The notes beneath the pieces were generated by a model. The model was not told where the DNA came from. It saw only the letters and a program-made list of their open reading frames with translations, and ran no database searches. From positions 372,001 through 436,000 of the forward strand of contig CAOLHI010002136.1 of the NCBI GenBank assembly GCA_948474755.1: a DNA stretch of 64,000 nt. Reading direction: 5' to 3'. How positions within the stretch are numbered: position 1 is the stretch's first letter; every line of letters begins with the position of its first letter. This DNA comes from Ctenosaura bakeri. Lineage: Eukaryota > Chordata > Lepidosauria > Squamata > Iguanidae. This document shows positions 33,244 to 46,160 of this stretch, in pieces. The position numbers and the translations under genes are program-made.

Positions 33244-34831
33244 TTTGGATTCTATTAACACTCTGTAATCAATGGAGACTGTGTATTCCACAAGGAAGGG
33301 TTTGACCTGGTCTTCTTGCTTTACTTAAACACTTGCTGTATATCCACATTGACTCATTTGAATTAATAACCAAATGTACTTTTTCTTAAGACTTCCACAT
33401 TCCACCTGTTAACTATGTGCCACAATTTGGCATCCTTCTCAATCTGTACTTTGTTATGTCATTTTACATGATGGGGGCTCAGACTAGATATGTTTGAACC
33501 CCATGCATAGAGGCCTTCCCTGCAAAGGAGAGGAAGTTCTTTTCACTTAACTCTTATGCTTTGGCACATGCAGCATATGTATTTAACTTTCATCTCATGA
33601 GGTCTGTAAAAATGAGTATATGTATGCAAAATGGAGAGAAAGAAAGCTTTTTCTAAAAATATATCCCCTGTCTCATGTCTAGCAATCATGTCAACCACAC
33701 AGGGCATCTCCCTATTCAGAGGTCAGCAAGTCTTCATCAGAATTGCATTTGTGATATCCCCAAGAACCATCAAAAAGTCATTTTGAACCATCAGTCTCCT
33801 GGAGTACACTATTTTTATTGGTCCCCTGCAAGAGTTCCAATTCCCAGAAAGTTAACTCCAGAAAGCTCCTCCATACTTACATCACCCACATCCCACCCAG
33901 TGCAGAAACTCAGGTCTACGCTCTGCCAAATAGATAGACCAAACAGTGCAGTACACTCAAATCACAGTTCTGTCCCTGGTCTGAGCCCAATGGCGTCCTG
34001 CTCCACTAACTTGATCCGGTCTGCTGATGACTCTCCTTCCCCTCTCCTCATCATTGCTGGGTCAGTCATTGACTCTGTGAGCTTCTCCAGATCCCCTTTA
34101 CTGAGGGGATCTTTCTGATCCCTTTTGGGTCTTTGAATATTAAATCCTTGACTCGAGTTCAACGACAGCCTGGGACTGTACAACTCAGGCTGCCATCCGT
34201 GCCAACATGACAACTGGAGTTGCTTGCTGATGCTCAAAAGAGCTTGCTGATACTCAAAAGAGCTCAGGAGAACAAAGGCAATGGAGATTTACACACAAAT
34301 ATGACAGTCTCACCCAACAAACTCTTTTTTCACATTGAATAGAATTTTATCTGCACAGGAACATTCATGTACAAGAGAGACATGGCAGCAGAATGTACTT
34401 CAGAAAAAGTACTAACCTCCCTCCCCCCACTAAATACCCATAAAATGTTGACCAAGTGCGGAAGAGAACCTCACCAACAGAAAACAAGACGGGAGGGAAA
34501 ATGGAATAGATTGAGATATATGGAGACAGAGGAATTAAGAAGAGACCCATAGATATTTAAAGGATAGAATAAATTTTATTGTATAGGTGATTCAGTTCCT
34601 GGTTCACACTGAGCAGCTATTCTTGAAATCTTTCTAGGGACAGAAGCAAGAATTGCCCATAGAAACCAGAGAAGAAATCAAAGGTTTTAATATTTCTGGG
34701 ACTGGGACTGGCCATAAATGTGTGTCTACAGCCACACATCCACATGGAACCAAACAGGCCAGTAGGGATTGTTCAAAGGCTATGGCTGAAGACAAAAGAA
34801 AAATGGGATGGAAGAAATGGAATGTAGTGAC
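33244..34831. other. FGFRL1 intron with unrecognised open frames and a 20-bp tandem duplication
   Basis: Overlapping frames at 33675-34118 (+, 147 codons) and 34237-33962 (-, 91 codons) are not recognised as any protein and have no splice or promoter context. A 20-bp unit at 34222-34241 is repeated with one change at 34242-34261. The region could be a decayed transposon. Confidence 0.35.
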
Positions 34832-34834
34832 TAG

Positions 34835-35245
34835 GGCCATTTTCGCATGTTACCTGATCCCATTGTCCTCTTGTTATAATCCCAGCAGCGCCTTTGCTGG
34901 GAAGGGAGTGCATCAGGAATGCTCCCCTCCGCACATGACAGGCTCCCTGAAGAAGGGAGTGTGAGCAACGCATGTCTGCCTTCCACAGCACAGCTGGTCT
35001 CTTTCCCATGCTGTGCTGGGGAAGGAAGTGCCTCCATCGCACTTCCTGCCCTTCTTCATGGCCGGGAAGGACAGGAGCGTCACACAATCATGGGTGCTTG
35101 ATGGATTTATTCCATTAAGGAAATATCTCTCAATGGCTGGGGGTGGGATGACAGAGGGATCGTGATGACTTTATGTGAAAGCACAGCTCCAGACCACTGC
35201 CATCCCATCCCTATAGCAGGACTGCAGTGCCATGCAGAAATGGCC
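34835..35245. mobile_element. Harbinger-like non-autonomous transposon (TAG duplication)
   Basis: The ends GGCCATTTTCGCATGTTACC and, reverse-complemented, GGCCATTTCTGCATGGCAC are terminal inverted repeats. TAG flanks both sides (34832-34834 and 35246-35248). The 411-bp body is GC-rich, with GGAAGG and CTTCC blocks in inverted arrangement. No transposase. Similar in body type to 16762 and 26059. Confidence 0.83.
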
Positions 35246-35551
35246 TAGAGCAGAAGCATCCCACACTGCAACATTTTGTTGCGTAACAATGGAAATTCCA
35301 TGGAAAATCATGAGGTGTGTTTAGGTAATTACTGTGAAGTAGCCAGCTTTGTTTTGTTTCCGGCTTCTCCTTTGGAAGGGGTGTGACAGGAGTCCCTGTC
35401 AGAAGGAAAGACTATATTAAGCTGCTTCCTTGTAACACATTCTGCTGTAACTTTCTCATCTTCTCAGGAACCTCAGTGTTGTATACACTCCCCCTGCTGA
35501 CCTGTGTTCTTCCAAACATATGGCACAACTTCCAGACATATGGCACAACTT

Positions 35552-35747
35552 TGTTATTGTTGCTGTTGTTGTTGTTGTTGTGTGCCCTCAAGTTGTTTCC
35601 AATAAATGGCAACCCTAAAGTGAACTTATCATGGCCTTTTCTGGGGCTGAGAGTGTGTGATGTGTCCAAGTTCACCCAGTGGGTTTCCACGGCCAAGTGG
35701 GAAATCAACTGTGATCCAGTGTTCAAAGCGCTACACCATGCTGGCTC
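35552..35747 (-). mobile_element. Sauria-type SINE, full length
   Basis: The minus strand shows the head (AGCATGGTGTAGCGCTTTGAA), the core and the tail ending in a GTTGTT-type repeat. A 20-bp unit just outside the tail is tandemly duplicated with one change (35512-35531 and 35532-35551). Confidence 0.85.
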
Positions 35748-36086
35748 TCACTTTACAGTTCATAAGTGTACAGAGCAAACTGCTGAGGACTTGTAAGGGA
35801 ACTCGTGAGCAAAGAAAGGAACACACAGCCGTACTTTTGTACAGGGGTCCCTGGCTCTTTTAATTAAATTAGCAAAGCTTCAACAGATGATACAGGTTTG
35901 GAAGCAGGCATTTACAAAAAGGAAGAGGAAGAGGGGGTGGCTGTGGAAAGCTCCTCCTCCTCCCATTTTTTTGCACTTGATTTCCTCCCTCCCCCTTTTC
36001 TCTCTTCTTCCCTCTACCTTTGTACCTTTGTTAAACTTGGTTTGTTTCTTCCTACTTCCTTTCTCCTCTCCATCTCTCTTTCTCCC

Positions 36087-36118
36087 ATTCATTCATTCAT
36101 TCATTCATTCATACATTC
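36087..36118. repeat. ATTC microsatellite
   Basis: Six perfect ATTC units followed by imperfect ones, in a pyrimidine-rich stretch (35960-36150) that creates long artefactual open frames. Confidence 0.95.
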
Positions 36119-37510
36119 ACTCTCTCTCTTTCTTTCTTCCAAGAGAGTCGTTTCACAACTGTTTAAGAGGAGATCTGGTTTCAGTGTATCAGACAGAGGA
36201 ATTAAAAGTGGTTGTGGATGGAATCATAATCACTTCATCTGTTTCAAAGAGAGAGGGAAAGAAGGAATGGAAGGAGTATTGCTTTACTTTCTAATTGTTG
36301 TATCTTAGTGATATTAGCATGTGAATAACCTAAATGCCTGTGACAAAAATGAGGGGCAGGGTGATGTAAACGTGTGCTGTTGATCCTGTTGTTGACCAGA
36401 TTGAAACTAAGTAAAATCTTGTAGAATATTATTATTATGGAGCAAAGGAAACTTGGAAATAGAGTTAAACTGACTTCTACATCTGTGCTAAGAGTAAAAT
36501 CTCTTGTTTTAACTCAGAACTTTTTTGTAATATCTGCCTCTCTGAGGATTGGTCATTGGTGTGATATTTCAGCATATTCACCCAGGAAATTTATGAGGTA
36601 GGGCATGCTGAGACTTGGGGGAAATGCTCTAAGAGGACCGTCAGGACTGTGATGGGATTCCAGACCAGGTTTCCTCAACTGAAATCCAAGACTGTATCTG
36701 CTCTGTAGTGCAATGTGTGCCAGCAGTCAGACACTGAATTCTGTGGGGAAGTAAACAAGATTTACTTGTTCTCCTTATTATGAAATTGGGATAGGCCAAG
36801 TGCAGTCCTAAGGCTACATATAGACTACAAGGCTAATTTTGTTACCTATCCCTCACCACCCCAGTGTTGTTTTCCTGCAAGACTCCATATGGACTGATTC
36901 ATCTTCTAAAGAGATCACAGTGTTTAAAAAAAACAACTGGATTTTTTAAAAATATGTGTGACCTCTAGGAGATTCTGTAGATGGAAAACTGCCCCCCATA
37001 CCTGTCAAAGGATGCCCACATGTTTACAAAGTTTTAAAGCCTCTGTTTCTGGAGGTTTGTTTGTTTGTTTTGAGGGAAATAATGTATCTTATGGGACAAG
37101 CAGGTAAATATGAGCCAGAATAGATTAACGTAATATTATGACTCTTGTCCACACCATACTGGTGGACCTTCTCTGTCAGCTGGTGAAGACATTTTTCTTC
37201 TGACACACCTTTGCCCTGCAGCTCCCATCACTCCTCAACATTGTCTATGGTAGGTGGGGCTAGTTGAAGTTACAGCAACAACACCTGGTGGAGGCACATA
37301 TGGGGTGCGAACATTAGCAGCCCAGGATCATATTGCTGTTTATACATAATGCTTACTGCATGGACTCAAGTAAGACCTGATATTTGAAATATGGCATCAC
37401 ATTGTGCGACACATGGAATGGGTACTTTTAGGTTGTTAAATAGCAGCTGTTTGGGGTCTTGATCAGGACCATGGCACATGAGGAGGAGCCTAATCCTTTT
37501 TGCTGTGCTG
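36119..37510. other. FGFRL1 intron, no recognised feature
   Basis: Unassigned. Confidence 0.4.
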
Positions 37511-37519
37511 CAATCCCAA

Positions 37520-37756
37520 GGGAAAGCCAGTATGAGACAACAGTTTGAGCACTGGACTAAAACTCCAGAGATCAGAGTTTGAATCTCCGCTTAGCCATGG
37601 AAACCCACTGGGTGACCTTGGGCAAGTCACACTGTCTCTGCCTTAGAGGAAGACACAGGCATACCCCCTTTGAACAATCTTGCCAAGAAATCCCCTTGAA
37701 AGGGTCAATTTAAGGTTGCCATAAGTCGGAAACAACTTGAACGCACACAAAAACAA
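37520..37756 (+). mobile_element. Sauria-type SINE, full length with target duplication
   Basis: Head with TTTGAGCACTGGACTA and GAGTTTGAATCTCC, core CTTGGGCAAGTCACACTGTC, tail GGTTGCCATAAGTCGGAAAC and ACTTGAACGCACACAA. The 9-mer CAATCCCAA flanks it exactly at 37511-37519 and 37757-37765, which sets the borders. Confidence 0.92.
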
Positions 37757-37765
37757 CAATCCCAA

Positions 37766-40041
37766 TGAAAATTGCCACCAAAGTTGTTGATGGCCATAGC
37801 AGATTCCCTTCCATGAGCAATTAGCAGCTCTGCAAAAGGTGATTTTCTTTGGGAAATCTGCAACTTAATTGTCCTCCTCCTTTCCCATATGCTGCAGTCC
37901 CAATCCTGGTTAGAGGATCCTGTCATTGATATTTAACATGCACAAAATGCAATGACACATTTCACTTGAGAAAGCAGGGTCCCAATTGTGTAGAACATTC
38001 TACTAATGTCTGAACAGGACCGTCATGAAACATTAACTCTCTTGGCATGCAGTTATTCTGTCAAGACGTCATTGAGCCCATTTTGTCCAGTACATAACTG
38101 TAGGGCAGCATGGATGGGAGTTTCATTTTTGGATCCTTTCACAACCTAGGTCCTTTAACGGCAAATCACAGTTCAATGAGCATGTGCAAAGCAGGTCCTT
38201 CAGATCTGAACCTGGAAGGAAAAGGACAGTACAGCCTTGTGTGCTGAGATTTGACTGAGACCTGGTCAAGAAGCCAGAAAGATGCATCTCTCCTCCTTAG
38301 TTATACCCTCTATGCAGGCTCATTGGCTAGAAATTGTATTTGGTTGCCAGCTTTGGCCCAAGCAGACTTTTCAGCAAAAAGCTCATTATCACAGCGGTAG
38401 GTGTGTCAGAGGTTGTGAGGTACCTCAGTATCCCTATTTTCTCATTATGCCATTCTGTTGAAACAATGTGTGATAGGGAGGGGGTACCCTGCCCCTCCTC
38501 TATCTCTTGTTACATCTCTCTTCACAAGGATAGTGATTAATCTGAATAGGGGAGCTTCTGCAACATGTAGGCACTTTCCACAATTGTGGACAAAATATTT
38601 TTGAGAATCATCAGTCGTGTGGAGAACACCCAAGTGTAGGGGAAGTTTTGCTGTTCAGATGCATTGGTCTGTGTTTGAGGAGAGTAATGGAACTAGAGAT
38701 AAGCAGCGGATGGGCTTAGGGCACTCAACCCCTTTTGTACTGATTCAGCTCACACGGATTATGGATGAATAGAGAATAAAGTGGTAACTACAGATGGGGT
38801 GAGCAAAATGAATTTATAGACTGGGAGTGAAGTGCTATTTCTTGCGATTCTGAGGTCTCAAGACATTTGAGTTGTTGACTGTTAATAAGTATTCTAAGTA
38901 TTGTATAGAGGGGAGCTTTGTTTTCCCATTTCAGAACAGCCAGGGGACATTTTCTAGGTCTTTCTGTTTCTCATTCTTTCTCCCCCTGCCTCTTCCTCTC
39001 TTGGTATTCATGTGTCTTAATAGCCATGTTGGCAAACCGACTGTATGTCAAAGCACTGCTGGGTTGTGACAAGTTCTCTTGGAGTGTGATTGTTTTTGCT
39101 GCTAGGGATGCCTCCCCTTTCAGGGAGATGATCTAGGAAATACCTACACATTTACACACCAATCCCTACAGAATGAGCTAGGATATCACACTTGTTACTC
39201 CAGCTGTCTGCTATGTCGTTGGATGCTGGAGTCGCTCCCATTCATTAGGTTACACATGAAAGCCTCTGAGCAGAGAGCAAAGCATTTCTGTGCTGCATAA
39301 GAAAAGTCTGAAATAAAATATCCTGATGTGGCCAAGACCCAGAATGTCAGAGTGGGGTGGAGAAAAACCACTTGCTGCTGCTTGAGCTAAAAATGTTCCT
39401 CGAGGTACAGTGTACATGCGAGAGATGCTTGAGCTGGATTCCCCCACTGAATGTATCTGAAATATGAGGTCAGTGTAGGAGAATAGATGGGGAGGCTGAT
39501 CAGGAGGGGAATGGGGGTGAGGTATGAGGAAAAGTCTGTTCTCTAAAACCTGCTTGCATAGTGAGAGCTACATGTATCCTTTTCCATTTCCATGTTGTGT
39601 GTTGGAGGTGAAGGAGGAAGTGGCTGTCAGGAGGACACTAGCCATGCCCTTCTCCAGGCCATCCCCTGGGTATGGGTAGAGTGCATTACCCAGCTGCTCA
39701 GTGCAACTGCCATGTGCAGCATGAGTGAACATCTCATGGAAAATGAATTCTATGTTCTTTCCACCCATATATAGGCTTCCATGTACATGCACACACAAAA
39801 AATTGTTTTATTCCAGCATTAGTTGCTTAGTTATTCACTCTAACATCAAAGCCCCAAAATATTCAGTTTGAACAGGTCGTTATGCATACTTCAGATCATT
39901 GTAACTTCTCTTGCACTGTTCTATTTCAGGCCAAGAGAGGAGGACTCAGGCAGGCTGTTTCTGTTTTGCCTTGTAGTACCAGTCATGTCTATAACACAGC
40001 AGACATTTACTTATCTGTAACTGGCCAAGATACATAATAAT
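37766..40041. other. FGFRL1 intron, no recognised feature
   Basis: No exon-like or repeat-like signal that I can support. Confidence 0.4.
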
Positions 40042-40043
40042 TA

Positions 40044-40269
40044 CTGTCAGACCTCTATATCTGCGGATTCTGTACCCATGGATTCAACCTGCCACAGCTT
40101 GAAAACATTTTTTTTAAAAAATCCAAAAAGCAAACTTTGATTTTACCGTTCTGTATAAGGGATGCCGTTTTACTACACCATTGTACATAATGGGACTTGA
40201 GCATCCACAAATTTTGGTATCAAGAAGGGGTCCTGGAACCAAACCATAGTGGATACCAGATCCCCACTG
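40044..40269. mobile_element. Tigger/MER2-like MITE with TA duplication
   Basis: The internal words ATATCTGCGGATTCTGTACC, AATGGGACTTGAGCATCC and GGTATCAAGAAGGGGTCCT are in the order known from MER2-type Tigger elements. Ends CTGTCAGACCTCT and, from the right, CAGTGGGGATCTGG are flanked by TA (40042-40043 and 40270-40271). No transposase. Confidence 0.75.
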
Positions 40270-41039
40270 TATTGACTTTAGGTCTATGAATGCCGCTGAT
40301 GGTTGCTTTTCACACTTACTTGAGAAGAAAATTGGTTGCTCTTCATACTTTCTTGAGAGGAAAATTAGCCATTAAAAACAGGCCAAGGCCTGAATGACAG
40401 AACATCAGTTTCATGGCAAAATATGTGGAATTTCTGGAACAGATGACTTTACTACAGAATGGAGAATGGATTAATTCAGTTGATCTAGGACAGGAAGCTG
40501 GATATAACCAAGAAAGAAAATAAGTCAGGCAGAGGAAGGTATGGTTACCAAATAAGAAAACAGTGAGGTCCCTAGGGATTTGACAGGCAGAACTGGAGGC
40601 CTGAATAATACGAAAGGGAAACTGAAATTCTCACAGCACAGAGCTAGATGTCACAAGGATGAGTCTGAAGAGATGATAGCGACAGTACATTAAGCAGAAC
40701 CCTAAAAGCTGGTTTGAGGCAATCCTATAGATCTTGAGTCCAGAGTTAGGGATTTTCCTTTGAATGTATCTTGGGGAACTGGGGCTACTAACATCCTTGC
40801 ACACTTACTGATTCAGACTTTTTGCTGGAAAGCTCAGATGGTAAGCACAAAGTTGTGTTTGTTTGCTAGGAGCTATGGCAAAACTGAGAGCAAAACAAAA
40901 ACAAAGACTCAGGGAAGTCTGTGAGGGAAGAGATCAGAGACATGAGTAGAAATAGTTTCAACACAGCTTCTGCACAGAATGAAAAGTGTTTTAAAAACTT
41001 AGCTGTGGTAGATTAAAAAAAAAAGAATCCTGCTTGTCA

Positions 41040-43080
41040 CTGATAACACTCTAGGCTATCACACATCAGTGGAAAACAACTTAAACAGTGAAATTATTAA
41101 AACCATTACAATAATCAAAACAGTTTTAAAATCAAGGATGGGAAACCATATCTTCTTATTTTTCCTGAAAGCAGTGAAAGTGTGAACTGATTGTTACTCT
41201 GGCAGAAGTGCATTCCAGAGTCTGGGTAGCACCAGAGAAAACCTTCTCCCATTTTCCTATCATGCAGGTTCCCAAGGGTAATGGAATTCTCAAAAGGATT
41301 CTCGTGGAGATCTTAGCACTTGGATGGGTTCATAATGAGACAGTGTCAGATAGCCACACCACAAACTCTATAAACATACCTTGAAATGGTCCTAGAAAAC
41401 TGTGGGTAACTAGCACAGGTCTTTTGTTACTGGAAAAATAGGGCCTTGTTAGTGTGCATTAGTTAGTAGCCTCACTATCACATTTTACATTAGCTGAAGC
41501 TACTTCAAGGGTAGCTGTCCATACAGTACACCCTGCAGCATAACTGAGGCACGGATGACAGCTGCCATGGCAGGTTAACTAAGGAAAGATTGTAAGTGTT
41601 GCACTAAACAGTTATGCAAAAGCAGTCTTCACCACCACCACTGCAACCTAAGAGACCTGGGAGAGCACAGGAGTGAGGAGTCCTCCTTGAATACAAACAC
41701 ATTATTTCAAAGAGAGGGTGACTTTTCACAGAACAGGCTGAATTCCAGTCCCTGAACCAAACTTTCTGCTGAGTGGCAGCAGCTCCATCTTGTCAGAGTT
41801 TAATCTCATCTTGTTAAATGTGATGGGTGGGTGGGGGAATGTTGTTGTGCTTATTAGAGAAGTTAGGTAAATAATGGTTATGGATGTTATCTTTAGTATA
41901 TGTAATAGGGCAAGTGATCCATTGGGAGCCAGTAAGAATATGGAATGTTGGGAGTCACTAGTGATTGGCTGAGTGTCTGAACGGAATGTTTAAAATGGGT
42001 GGTCATGTATGACAGTGAGTCAGTGAGAGATTGGGATTTAGTTAGACTCAGTACAGTTCGTTAGGTTGAGCTATGGTTATAAGGAGATAGGGAAGGAGTT
42101 AGAGGAGTGTATTAGGATTTAGATGTGTTAAATAAGTAATTTTTAACTGTGTGTCATATCTCTGTTTAATAAATTATTTTTGTTATCACTCACCTGTTAC
42201 TCTGGGAATGCTACAGTAATGCAGTTGACTGAGTTCAGACATGTGGCATTTGTGTTGACAGCAGTGGTTCAGAAATGGTGGTGTATAGCTGTGGGATTAT
42301 AGGAGGAAAGAATGTCACACAAGAACCCCAAGGACATCTACAAGGTCCCCACAAATGGTGTTGGCAGCAGTTTTATATGTGGAGGTCCCCACATTGGTGC
42401 GATAAGTAGAAATTCTCACATTCAGCAACCCCATTAGTGAACCCAGGCAGTGTTCAAAGTATCAGTTGCTTCTTCAGTGTTTGGTGAGAAGGTGCACACT
42501 GACGAGACCTCACTCCAAAATTTTGAATGGCCTCTCCTAGTGGCTTGAATATAGATAGCAAAAAAATCCCTGTGGAACACCATGTGCTATGGTGTCAAAC
42601 AGTGATCTCGCAGCACCACCTTCTAGAATGACTGAACAGAAATGGCTGGAAACACTGAAATATAGTAACCCCAGTGTAGCTAAATAATCCAAGACGATAC
42701 CATGGTCAGTAGGATCATAAGGCATCCAGAGGTCCTGGAGATTTAATAGGGCTGTACTCTGCCCATCTGGACCCTGGCAGAAGTCATCTCCCAAAGTAAC
42801 CAAGGCAGTTTCAGTCCTATATCCCAGCCAGTAGCCTGACTGAAACAGTCCAGACAACCACTGTCATCACAGGAGTATCTGGAATCACTATGTCACCCAC
42901 CACCTTCTCAGACATCTCAGCCAAAATGGTAAATTCAGGACTGGATTATAATTGATTACTAGTTCTGAGTCAAGGGTAAGTATCTTTAAAAAGCTTCTCA
43001 GTATTGCCTCCTTTAAGCTGGAGGAAATAGTAGTTCCTTTCTACGAAGAGGCGTTAATAATTTCCCTTTCTCAAGCTAGC
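41040..43080 (-). mobile_element. L2-like non-LTR LINE, decayed, split by an LTR-like insertion
   Basis: The minus-strand frame at 42857-42537 keeps RT landmarks GYRTETALVTLGDDF, DPTDHGIVLDYLATLGL and AHGVPQG, equivalent to TETALV, DHxILLDRL and GVPQGSxLSPLLF. Flanking plus-strand text from 42490 to 43060 and 41150 to 41815 fits the same element's RT and 3' region from memory of reptile L2/Kiri-like LINEs. The outer borders are approximate. Confidence 0.7.
41818..42430 (+). mobile_element. LTR-like insertion within the L2-like LINE
   Basis: L2-like sequence stops near 41817 and resumes near 42431. The insert starts TGTGATGGGTGGG, has a TTTAAAAT TATA-like word near 41990 and TTTAATAAATTA near 42163 followed by TGCTACA at 42216. 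This resembles a solo LTR of about 400 bp, possibly with some leader sequence. No duplication or primer site was confirmed, so the call is tentative and the borders are loose. Confidence 0.4.
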
Positions 43081-44425
43081 TCTCCTTCTGGGAATTAGCT
43101 TTGTTGTTTAACTTACCAACACAATAGTTGTGTTATTTATCAGTTGGATCATTGGGCTATGGCTATCATATGATTGTCACAATCTGTATTGTTTGCTTTC
43201 CATTGATCTTAAAGCGTACAATTCCCCACTTCTGTCTCCTTGTCCTTGTGTTTGTAGATATTTGTTGATTTGACAGAACCAAAGTACAGTCCTTAGCTTT
43301 TCACAAGACTCTTTATTACATCAGTGACACTGCACCTCTGGGCTACAGCTGCCTAATCAGGTGGTGATAGACTGCATTCTTGCCTACCACTTTTTCCTAG
43401 GACCACAACAGCTGTGCAAGATCCAAAATAACTCTTTGCCTCCATGAAAGTCAATACTGCATCTTTTTCCCTCCTCAGAACACGGAGGGCCTCCATCATG
43501 TTACATCTTTTCTCGACTCAGTTTCAAACAAATCATCCAGGCAATTACAGCTGTCAGACACTGGTACTGAGATGAGACCGCTTCTCTAGAATTTGATGAA
43601 GTGATCAACATCATCTTCTGGCATCCTTGGTGTCTGTGCAAGCATAATCCCACATCATTACAAACTTCATTTCTACTTAGACCAGCAATATATGGAAAGT
43701 AGTACCATAAAACAACATAGTCTGGTGCAGAAAAATGTTCAAAATTCTTGTAATATCAAAAAGGCTTCTGTGTTAATTCCAAAATGCGGCCCTGTAGACC
43801 AGGCCCATCTCAGTTCCAGCACAGGACCGGGAGCCTGACAGAATAAGATCATAACCATTTGTGAGGATGAAGGTGTTTTGGGGGGGAAGGGAAGTGACTG
43901 TATTATTAAGCAAAGTGTGACAGCAGGTGCTAGGGGACAAGAAACCAGTCACTACTGCTGGAGGCTGCAACCTGTCTTATACCTTCCAGCCTAGCCTGCT
44001 ACTTTGTGATAAAATGATAGATGCTATTCATCACCAGGAAGTATGACCCAGTTTCCTGGCCAGTCAGGTTTGTACATTGAATGGAGAAGGGTGCCATTTC
44101 CCCCTGTATTTCAGGCAGTAAAATGTCCTTGCTGAGAAAGAGGATGTTTAGGAGCTCCCAAGTTAGCAGTCAGAGACATGAGGAGCAGAGAATTCATGAT
44201 GAGGTTGGCCTTAGCCAGATATATAGTAGCAGACTTAAGTGAATGCAGGCAGCAAACTTCTGTCTGTGCAATAGCTGTATACATTTTAGAGATTTATGTC
44301 CCTTTGGAAAAAAGAACTTCTTCAAGTTCTGCCTTTTGTCTTAATATTAGAGATGAATAAACATCCCATGTTCAGCTCAAAATTCATGCCTTTGTGAGCT
44401 AGCTTTCAAGCAAAGTTTTGCAGGT
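43081..44425. other. FGFRL1 intron, no recognised feature
   Basis: Unassigned. Confidence 0.4.
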
Positions 44426-44433
44426 GTTAGAGG

Positions 44434-45152
44434 CAGTGATATAGACTTGAGTCAATAGACTTGGACTCAAGTCAGACTTAAATCACTTCAGTGACTCGAC
44501 TTGGACTTGCCTCAGCAACAAAAGATGCACTGACTTGACTCGAGTTGAGATTTGTATATTTTTAATGATTGACTTGCTGCCCTTGGTTCAGTAACATAAC
44601 ACATTCCTCCAGAAACCTCATGACTTTGAACAACACCTTCATCCCTTTTCACCTACTGGTCACTTGACAATCTGTCCCAAGCCCAAAGTGTGGGCGTATT
44701 TCTCAGAGGGGAACAGCAAATGGGTTAGGCAATCAGTCTTGAGGTCTGCTCAGCAGTCTGTCCCTGCTGCATATTCAAGAAGCCTTCTAAAACTTTACCT
44801 AAGAGCAGAAGACAAGACTCACCCCCAGAGTGCAGAGTGCATTTCTCAGAAGGGTACAGACAACAAGCTTAAGGAGGAAGGATCCTTCCCTCTAAAGCTT
44901 TTGAAGCTTCAATAATGGGAAGTAAGATGGATCCTGTTCCCCACTTTTGAAGCTACAGATGGCAAAATTACATGTGGAGGCCCAACTCTGCTTAAATTAT
45001 TAAAACTGACTTTATTTGGCTCTGTCCAAGAATTCTGGAATTTTGATTGAGGTATAAAGTTGACTTCCAGACTTGAGAGTTGACTTGAAATTATCTTTAA
45101 GGACTTGAGACCTGACTTGAGACCTGGAGTGAAAGACTTAAATATATCACTA
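44434..45152. mobile_element. hAT-type transposon rich in 'gacttgagt' repeats, 8-bp duplication
   Basis: The exact 8-mer GTTAGAGG flanks the element (44426-44433 and 45153-45160). The ends are CAGTGATATAGACTTGAGTC and, reverse-complemented from the right, TAGTGATATATTTAAGTC. The subterminal parts are packed with ACTTGAGTC/GACTTGGAC words in both orientations (44448-44560 and 45060-45135), probably transposase-binding motifs as in other hAT elements. The 719-bp interior has no transposase. Confidence 0.93.
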
Positions 45153-45700
45153 GTTAGAGGTGAACATATTCTGCCTGCCCTGTCTGAGGGACGCCATGAG
45201 ACCTGAAACCACTAGAGGTGCCCACAGTCCCTGTGCATCCTGAGGGAAGAATTTGATCACCACTCTACCTCTTGGAAGGAACTGTCCTATAGCAGAGGGA
45301 GGGGTAGTCCTTGAACCACTCTCTCCTGGCTTCAAATTCTGTCAGTTGGAAAACTATCCGCTGATTTGGAAAGGCCACCACCTAAATAAAGATGGCACTA
45401 GAGGCTTCAAACATTTCAGTTTGCATCTTGTTAGTGACAAAGGCAGGTGTAAGTCCAACTTATATCTATGTATTTCTTCTTTTGGTTGTCACAGAGGGAA
45501 GAATTAATTACCTCCTTTGCACAATGACCAAACCCCCCCTCAAAACCCACTTTATTCATGCTTGGTCTTCCCCCACATGAGTGGAGAATGGGGCATGCCC
45601 ACTGGAGAGTGACAGAAAAGTGTTCAAGTATGTGCTCATAGCTGGACACTCGGTGACAAGGGCATCCTCCAGGACCTCTACAGTTCCTGGAAGATGACGC

Positions 45701-45824
45701 TGTGTCCAGGTGTAGGCATGTAGTTCCTCTGCCCCCTCTTCTCGCGCTCTCCACTGGCCAGTAAGTGGCCACGTGAGCGGGATGGGCAGAGGAGCTTCCA
45801 GCTATGTGCCTGCACTTGGACACA
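45701..45824. repeat. Foldback element
   Basis: Imperfect inverted arms 45701-45735 and 45783-45824 (TGTGTCCAGGTGTAGGCATG against TGTGTCCAAGTGCAGGCACA on the other strand) around a GC-rich centre with GGCCAGTAAGTGGCC. It looks like a MITE, but no duplication could be fixed. Confidence 0.6.
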
Positions 45825-45935
45825 AAGGCTCACCCCATGAGAAATGCGGGTTTTAAATTAGGATGATGGAAGGCAAGGTGGAGTTCTGCCTAGGTGGAAC
45901 TTTAAAACATTTTTAAAACTCAGTAATCCTCAGGC

Positions 45936-46160
45936 ACCAGTGTAGTGTAGTGGTTTCAGTGTTGGACTGAACCAAGGAGACCTCAGTTTGCATCTCCACT
46001 CAGCCATGGGCAGCTTTGGGCAAGTCACACTCTCTCAACCTCAGAAGAAGGCAGCGGCAAACACCCTCTGAAAAAGTCCTGCAAAGAAAATTCCATGATG
46101 GGTTCACCTTCGTGTCACCATAAATCGAAAATGACTTGAAGGCACACAACAACAACAAAA
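45936..46160 (+). mobile_element. Sauria-type SINE, full length
   Basis: Head with GTGTAGTGTAGTGGTTTCAG and CAGTTTGCATCTCC, core CTTTGGGCAAGTCACACTCT, tail GTGTCACCATAAATCGAAAA and ACTTGAAGGCACACAACAAC. Complete copy. Confidence 0.9.

Noticed and set aside
33675..34118. 147-codon frame as an exon
   Set aside because: No splice borders, family signature or codon pattern supports it; the opposite strand is equally open.
35887..36308. Two overlapping frames of about 135 codons
   Set aside because: Created by a pyrimidine-rich tract and ATTC microsatellite; low-complexity translation.
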